The translations under genes and the position numbers were made by a program. Positions 59,901 to 64,000 of a DNA stretch of 64,000 nucleotides are shown here, piece by piece. This DNA is from Ferruginibacter sp. (GTDB lineage: Bacteria; Bacteroidota; Bacteroidia; Chitinophagales; Chitinophagaceae). The notes under the pieces were generated by a model, which worked only from the letters and a program-made list of their open reading frames with translations, had not been told where the DNA came from and did no database searches. The stretch covers positions 1-64,000 of the forward strand of contig NZ_JACMOO010000257.1 of NCBI RefSeq assembly GCF_014377975.1. The letters run 5' to 3'. How positions within the stretch are numbered: the first letter of the stretch is position 1; each line of letters opens with the position of its first letter.

Positions 59901-59975
59901 GAATTGCTGCAAAACAATAAACATTTAAAAGAGTATAAAGACCTTTTAAACAAACAATTTCCCGGTAAATTTTAA
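56931..59975 (+). CDS. porW: T9SS-associated TPR protein PorW/SprE
   Basis: The start at ATG 56931 gives about 1,014 residues with an export signal ending VFAQ; a longer frame to 56883 is less likely. TPR repeats cover most of the chain (for example YLLMGQAYFFRKDFDSAAATFQF). The N-terminal sequence NNYTHFNYYYNAHNKINTVI and DYTKLLRYYPYSLEN match PorW/SprE proteins, which are required for T9SS secretion and gliding. Length and order of features fit. A Lys/Glu-rich linker is at about 470-640. Confidence 0.85.
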   Translation: MQKRILFRLLLSSVLFTCVHVVFAQPAWTINLLDSSKRSKKFEERKLGSEKMADKKFTKLRHIFQNNYTHFNYYYNAHNKINTVIERAKAAQKDDYTKLLRYYPYSLENTATQKTELDSVIYKATAGILLHDLRNDWVDNMYLLMGQAYFFRKDFDSAAATFQFINYNLFPRKKDEDDNHVVGTRSASSSGNLSIANKEKQNILQKLTAQPPSRNDALIWMILTLIEQNELGEAASLINTLQHDDNLPKRLVNDLAEVNAYWFYKQNIYDSAATHLEAALSNAPTKQDQARSEYLLAQLYEATHKFDKASFFYNQASKHTTDPLMDIYAQLNNAKMMKGTDSVELKKSIDNLVHMTKKDKFEPYRDIIYYSAGDLSMQRPDSNAAIFYYNKSLHYNEANISYKNKAFLQLADIGYNRKQYKMAYAMYDSLQVSDTLLTDRLPQIEERKSALSKIVEKIIIIEREDSLQKIAAMSLADRTFFIKKLAKQYRKLNGSKEEESDNGSMPLSFDNNKNQPTDLFSASSKGDWYFDNAAMKSKGLSEFKRKWGSRTNTDNWRRKSAAATIPKNESIVTPPDLGGADMDAVSAKIAVEALILKDKKDVENTAEEKIKQPEDQSFEGLMANLPLTPEKLAESNTLLSINLFDLAKLYQSSLEDYQQAITGYNQSLQRFPDSLYEGDIYLGLYYCYTKLGNAEKAAYYKSILNTKFAASPSNKLLTNPPSTAISKKNEAGTKQYEAIYNLFIEGKFDEALAGKKMADSLYGNNYWSPQLLYIEAVYHVKKQEDSLAIETLNHLITLYPKAPLKSKAERMIDVLKRRKSIESYLTALKITRAKEEDVIATPKNKLVRNDLNLIVSPKLFDSSKTVLPGKQPVTKDSAKKVAAVITNGPFTFNMTTPQNVVIVLDKVDGTYINEAKNAFTRFVAENFRNQAITVTKTAVDKDVSLVVFTSFANAEAAMQFLYKVKKAAPDEVSWLPAAKYSFLIISDINLELLQNNKHLKEYKDLLNKQFPGKF

Positions 59976-60055
59976 TAGCTTGCAGGTCTTTAAACAAGAA
60001 AAAGACAGAGTAATCTTTGCAATGAATTACACTCTAAAAATCTGAAAATACTATA

Positions 60056-62500
60056 ATGAAAAAACCAGTAAAAATGTTATGGCGTGTTTTTTTTGGTGGC
60101 CTGCTGCTGCTGATTTTAATATTTACCGCAGCCAACTTTGGATTATTGGGTAAGATGCCTTCTTTAAAAGAACTCGAAAATCCTGAAGCCGATTTGGCCA
60201 GTGAAGTGTATTCATCTGATGGTAAACTGATGGGTAAATATTATGCAGAAAACCGCAGCGAGGTAAAATACAACGAAATTTCACCCAACATTATTCATGC
60301 GTTGGTAGCCACCGAAGATCAGAATTTTTATGATCACTCCGGTATTGATGCAAGGGCTGTTGCCCGGGCGGTTATAAAACTTGGTACCGATGGCGGCGGG
60401 AGCCCTATTACGCAGCAGCTGGCAAAAAATATGCTGGGCCAGGGAAAGGGGAATGTATTTAAAAGAGGAACACAAAAAATAAAAGAATGGGTAATTGCTG
60501 TAAAGCTGGAACGTAATTTTACCAAGGAAGAAATTATTACACTTTACCTCAACCGGGCATCCTGGGGTAACCTTTATGGAATTCGAAACGCAGCCAGAGC
60601 CTATTTTCAAAAAGACCCTATTGATTTAAATATTGAAGAAGCGGCTGTGTTGGTAGGTATGTTAAAAGGTTTTATTTACGATCCTATCCGACACCCAAGT
60701 GCCTCGCTTAACAGACGCAATACCGTTATAGAAAGAATGGTGGATTGTAAACAACATTATCTTACGGATGAACAGGCAAACAAATACAAAGCAAAACCCC
60801 TGATTACCAATTTTAAAAAAGCAGATGATAATGTGGGCATCGCTCCTTATTTCCGTTTTGCAGTGGCCGACAAAATGAAGGACTGGTGCAAAAAACATAA
60901 AAATCCAAAAACAGGCGAAAACTATGATTTATACAGGGATGGGTTAAGGGTTTATACAACCATTAATGCTAAAATGCAGCAATATGCAGAAGAATCGGTA
61001 GTACAGCAAATGCCCATCATCCAAAAAAAACTAAATGCCTATTTAAAAACCGCCAGTGATAAAACATGGAAAGAACATGAAAATGTAATACAATCAGCAA
61101 TGAGAACCAGCGAACGCTGGAAGAATCTGAAAGAAGAGGAAATGAAGGATGCAGATATAAAAAAGTCGTTTTTGGCAAAAGTAAAAATGAAAGTATTTGC
61201 GTGGAATGCAAAAAAAGAACTGGATACGGTACTGTCACCAAGGGATTCTATTATTTATCACCATCAATTGCTGCAGACCTCTTTTGTAGCAATGGATCCC
61301 AAAACCGGTGAAGTTAAATGCTGGGTTGGTGGCAATGATTTTAAATGGTTTAAATATGATCACGTTACAGCCAGCAGGCAGGTGGGTTCTACAATCAAAC
61401 CGCTTATATATGCGTTGGCGGTACAGGATGCGGGCTACACGCCTTCCACCATTATTGAAGGAGGTGCAGTGCAATATGGTAAAGAAATGAAAACATTTTA
61501 TGGAGGTGGCGGCACGCTCGCTAATTGCCTGGCCTTTTCCAAAAATACTGCCTCAGTACGGCTCACAAATATGTTGGGTGTTAACCGGGTAATTGAATTT
61601 GCAAAGAGTGTGGGTATTAGTGCGCCGCTGCCGCCCTATATTTCCCTTTCGCTGGGCGCAGCAGAAATACCGCTGTTACAAATGCTGCAGGCTTATACAA
61701 TGTTTCCTAATAAAGGATTTAATACGGAGCCAGTGTTCATCAGTCGCATTGTAGATAAGAACGGGAATTTACTGGAAGACTTTACCCAGGTAAACAGCAA
61801 GCAGGTAATGAGCGAACAAGACGCCTTTACGATGGTAAAACTAATGGAAGGCGTTGTAGAAATTGGTACAGGACGTTCTTTAAACAATTATAATATTCCT
61901 GTTCAGAAAGCGGGGAAAACGGGTACAACTAATTTTAATACAGATGGCTGGTTTATTGGCTATACACCCGAATTGCTCGCTGGCACCTGGGTTGGCTGCG
62001 ATGATCCTTTTATCAGGATATATTCTGGCACAAGTGGTGGTAATGAAATGGCATTGCCTAAATGGGGATATTTTATGAAGAAAGTGTACGGCGACAAAAG
62101 TTTAGGATTTGGTAAAATAAAAGAGTTTGCTGAACCGGCCCAAATGTCAAAGGATCCTATTTATGCCGATCAGAATTTTAAAGATATTGTTAACAGTGGC
62201 GACAGCAGCAATAATCCGGAAGATTTAGGTAATGGTGGCGCAGGCGATTTTATTGTTGAACCTTCCACAGAAAATAAAGGCAACCAAATTCCTGTTGAAA
62301 GCCAGTTTGGAGATAGCAAAATAGATACCAGCCCAAAGGCAAAAAGCAAACCTGATTTACCTTTATCAACTCCTAAATTTACAGAGCCGCAAAAAGACGC
62401 CAAAGCAGTGATGCCGGTGCCTATAAAAGCAGCGGATGATAAAAATAAAAAGGTTGTAGTACCTGATAAGTTAAAACCAGTTAAAAAAAATGATTACTAA
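60056..62500 (+). CDS. Class A penicillin-binding protein (PBP1A-like)
   Basis: The 814-residue protein has one membrane helix (about 8-30), a glycosyltransferase 51 domain with Glu87 in ATEDQNFYDHSG and SPITQQLAKNML, then a transpeptidase domain with the nucleophile Ser445 in GSTIKPL, SKN in AFSKNTAS and KTGTT near 622. It polymerises and crosslinks peptidoglycan in the periplasm. The C-terminal tail (about 720-814) is polar, rich in Lys, Pro and Asp, and is disordered-looking. Confidence 0.95.
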   Translation: MKKPVKMLWRVFFGGLLLLILIFTAANFGLLGKMPSLKELENPEADLASEVYSSDGKLMGKYYAENRSEVKYNEISPNIIHALVATEDQNFYDHSGIDARAVARAVIKLGTDGGGSPITQQLAKNMLGQGKGNVFKRGTQKIKEWVIAVKLERNFTKEEIITLYLNRASWGNLYGIRNAARAYFQKDPIDLNIEEAAVLVGMLKGFIYDPIRHPSASLNRRNTVIERMVDCKQHYLTDEQANKYKAKPLITNFKKADDNVGIAPYFRFAVADKMKDWCKKHKNPKTGENYDLYRDGLRVYTTINAKMQQYAEESVVQQMPIIQKKLNAYLKTASDKTWKEHENVIQSAMRTSERWKNLKEEEMKDADIKKSFLAKVKMKVFAWNAKKELDTVLSPRDSIIYHHQLLQTSFVAMDPKTGEVKCWVGGNDFKWFKYDHVTASRQVGSTIKPLIYALAVQDAGYTPSTIIEGGAVQYGKEMKTFYGGGGTLANCLAFSKNTASVRLTNMLGVNRVIEFAKSVGISAPLPPYISLSLGAAEIPLLQMLQAYTMFPNKGFNTEPVFISRIVDKNGNLLEDFTQVNSKQVMSEQDAFTMVKLMEGVVEIGTGRSLNNYNIPVQKAGKTGTTNFNTDGWFIGYTPELLAGTWVGCDDPFIRIYSGTSGGNEMALPKWGYFMKKVYGDKSLGFGKIKEFAEPAQMSKDPIYADQNFKDIVNSGDSSNNPEDLGNGGAGDFIVEPSTENKGNQIPVESQFGDSKIDTSPKAKSKPDLPLSTPKFTEPQKDAKAVMPVPIKAADDKNKKVVVPDKLKPVKKNDY

Positions 62501-62621
62501 AAATTAAGGTTCAGGGACAAAATGAATGAGTTTAGTTTTTTGTAGCTTTTGACTTTTATTACCGCTTGAAAAATCCTCCTGCGCCAATTATACGGATGAT
62601 ACAAATAAAATCTTTTTTAAT

Positions 62622-62653
62622 AAAAAAACGTGCTCATTACAGCACGTTTTTTT
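62622..62653. terminator. Bidirectional terminator between PBP1A and PorU2-like genes
   Basis: ACGTGCT (62628-62634) pairs with AGCACGT (62641-62647) around 6 nt, flanked by A on the left and T on the right, so it can terminate both convergent genes. Confidence 0.88.
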
Positions 62654-62689
62654 ATTAAAAGCTTTGCAGTGATTGCATTTATTTTTTCA

Positions 62690-64000
62690 TTACCTCATCA
62701 GGTACATTTTACCATACCCGCTGTTAAAGTATTTGTCTGTTTTATCACCTTGAGATGTGTATTTATCAAGCGATTTACCATTTAAGTTAGTGATAACTCT
62801 AAACAGGTAAACCCCATTGGCCAGCTTTTGCCCGTAAGCATCGGTACCATCCCATTTAAAGTCGGTTATATTACGGCCTATATGTATTGACCCCAGTTCA
62901 TCTTTGGTTATTTCTCTTACTACTTTACCCGTAATGGTTAAAACCTGTATCCGTATGTTTTGTGGTACTTCACTTCCGGTAACGGTAAAAACAAAAGCGG
63001 TAGAAGTGGTAAAGGGATTGGGATAATTAAGCATATTACTGATCATGGGTTTATTAATAATGCTAAAGGTAACCTGGTATTGTATTTTACCAGCTTTATT
63101 ACCTACCACATCTTTACCCGATACCAATAACTGGTAATCACCATCCTCAGCAAAATAAGGCATAAAATCAATAGAAGCTGCATTTTCTCCACTGGCCAGA
63201 TTGGCCGGTGTAAACCGTACAGAATCACCAAAGAAAAAATTGCGTAATGACCCGTCGGGATAACGAACCTGTAGTTTTAACAAAGACGTATCGCTTAATG
63301 CCAGAAAGTGGCTTTCATCTTTTAGCTTCACCAATATATGTGGTTTGGCTGCAATAATATCCCGGTTTAAAATATGCACGCCATCAAAAGTTACATCCAG
63401 TAAAGGATTAAACTTGTCTTCTTTTACATAAAATTGTTTAAAAATAAAATTGTTGTATAAATATTGCTCCGGCTGATCATTATCGGGATTAACCATTACG
63501 TATAGTGTATTGGTACCCGGGTAATCTTTTGTATCAATGCTATAACTTACCACCAACGTATCTCCGGCTATCAAGGCCTTCTTTTTACCAATGGCAATTG
63601 AATGGGGTACATTATTGCGGTCTGTAATTATAAACTTTACTTTCAGGCTATCAAAGGCCACCGCAGAAATATTTTTAAATGCCAGTGCAAAATTTATTTT
63701 ATCACCTTGCTCTACCGAATCTTTCATAGTGTATAAAAGATTGGGTGCCACAGATCCTTCGGGAACATAGCTTGCATTTATTCTCCAGTATGATAATTGG
63801 TTAGGGGTAGCATACAACGGATCACTGTTTGTCATTTTTAATTTGAGGTAAGGATACGTAGCTGCATTAACAAAACCCAGCGATGTATCGGTGGCGGGTT
63901 TTACTGTTGCCATAAATGTTTCTGCCCCGGCGGATGTTACCCCGTAAACATCTATGCTTACTGCATCCGTCATTGTCTGGTCAATACTTTTGCCGCGCCA
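62690..64000 (-). CDS. C-terminal part of a PorU2-like T9SS protein, 5' end outside the window
   Basis: The frame stays open to the window edge at 64000, so this is only the last 437 or so residues. It has Ig-like domains, YPNPFTTSTAFVFTVTG, a FlgD-like segment (WDGTDAYGQKLANGVYLFRV) and the end KYFNSGYGKMYLMR. This tail is like that of PorU2-type putative sortases of T9SS, whose C25 peptidase domain would lie further upstream, outside the window. The assignment is from memory of the tail only. Confidence 0.65.
   Translation of the reverse strand, partial: WRGKSIDQTMTDAVSIDVYGVTSAGAETFMATVKPATDTSLGFVNAATYPYLKLKMTNSDPLYATPNQLSYWRINASYVPEGSVAPNLLYTMKDSVEQGDKINFALAFKNISAVAFDSLKVKFIITDRNNVPHSIAIGKKKALIAGDTLVVSYSIDTKDYPGTNTLYVMVNPDNDQPEQYLYNNFIFKQFYVKEDKFNPLLDVTFDGVHILNRDIIAAKPHILVKLKDESHFLALSDTSLLKLQVRYPDGSLRNFFFGDSVRFTPANLASGENAASIDFMPYFAEDGDYQLLVSGKDVVGNKAGKIQYQVTFSIINKPMISNMLNYPNPFTTSTAFVFTVTGSEVPQNIRIQVLTITGKVVREITKDELGSIHIGRNITDFKWDGTDAYGQKLANGVYLFRVITNLNGKSLDKYTSQGDKTDKYFNSGYGKMYLMR

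Noticed and set aside
1..64000. tRNA, rRNA, CRISPR or prophage features
   Set aside because: I saw no tRNA-like T-loop with partner stems, no rRNA, no regularly spaced short repeats with unique spacers and no phage genes, although small RNAs could be missed by eye.

Overview
The window reads as chromosomal DNA of a member of the Bacteroidota, most likely Chitinophagaceae or a close relative. The phylum call rests on type IX secretion (T9SS) parts and cargo (PorP/SprF, PorW/SprE, the C-terminal part of a PorU2-like protein, type A and type B sorting domains), Bacteroidota-style promoters (TTG-N19-TAnnTTTG before grpE), few Shine-Dalgarno sites, AT-rich spacers and families typical of the phylum (DUF6702, PorP, bactofilin cluster). 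The family-level call is inference, because no rRNA or tRNA gene was found.

Layout. 1-655: decayed DNA with a frame-broken gene end and four 11-bp tandem repeats. 656-5703: a translationally coupled pair, a secreted glycosidase and a GT2 synthase whose C-terminal half carries two glycosidase-like domains that seem to have lost their catalytic acids. 6126-9998: DUF6702, HupE/UreJ and a secreted M1 metallopeptidase. 10018-10666: a terminator and repeats, including a ~112-bp tandem array. 10667-14463: a SNF2 helicase with inverted dispersed-repeat copies on both sides, then a MORN-like secreted protein. 14636-27701: a potassium module made of a sigma-54-type response regulator, Kup, a 27-aa membrane peptide, KdpF, KdpA, KdpB, KdpC, an outer-membrane porin, a stand-alone KdpD sensor domain and a separate histidine kinase. 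28069-31339: a peroxide module of catalase, divergent OxyR and a peroxiredoxin.

31418-41509 is mainly housekeeping: a mini T9SS cargo, RlmI-like methyltransferase, GrpE, DnaJ, a vWA protein, Hpt, a LysM glucosaminidase, an O-methyltransferase, a sodium:solute symporter and a LOG protein. 41503-47071 holds a small beta-barrel, PorP/SprF and a giant SBBP/PKD type B cargo. 47174-51155 holds RecG, RhlE and an unrecognised small protein. 51490-52770 is a decayed IS4-type transposase. 52903-56829 holds an ECF sigma/anti-sigma pair, a VOC protein, a SprT/membrane protein/bactofilin cluster and a small membrane coiled-coil protein. 56931-64000 holds PorW/SprE, a class A penicillin-binding protein and the PorU2-like end, which is cut by the window edge.

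The most interesting parts are (i) the potassium module, where the Kdp sensor is split into two proteins, the only regulator nearby is NtrC-like rather than KdpE-like, a -24/-12 promoter match lies before the kdp genes, and two mutually exclusive hairpins separate transport from sensor genes; (ii) the GT2 fusion with apparently dead glycosidase domains beside an apparently intact secreted glycosidase; and (iii) the OxyR protein, whose two redox cysteines sit at residues 199 and 208, beside an ATAG-N7-CTAT site. All family calls come from reading motifs, without database searches.
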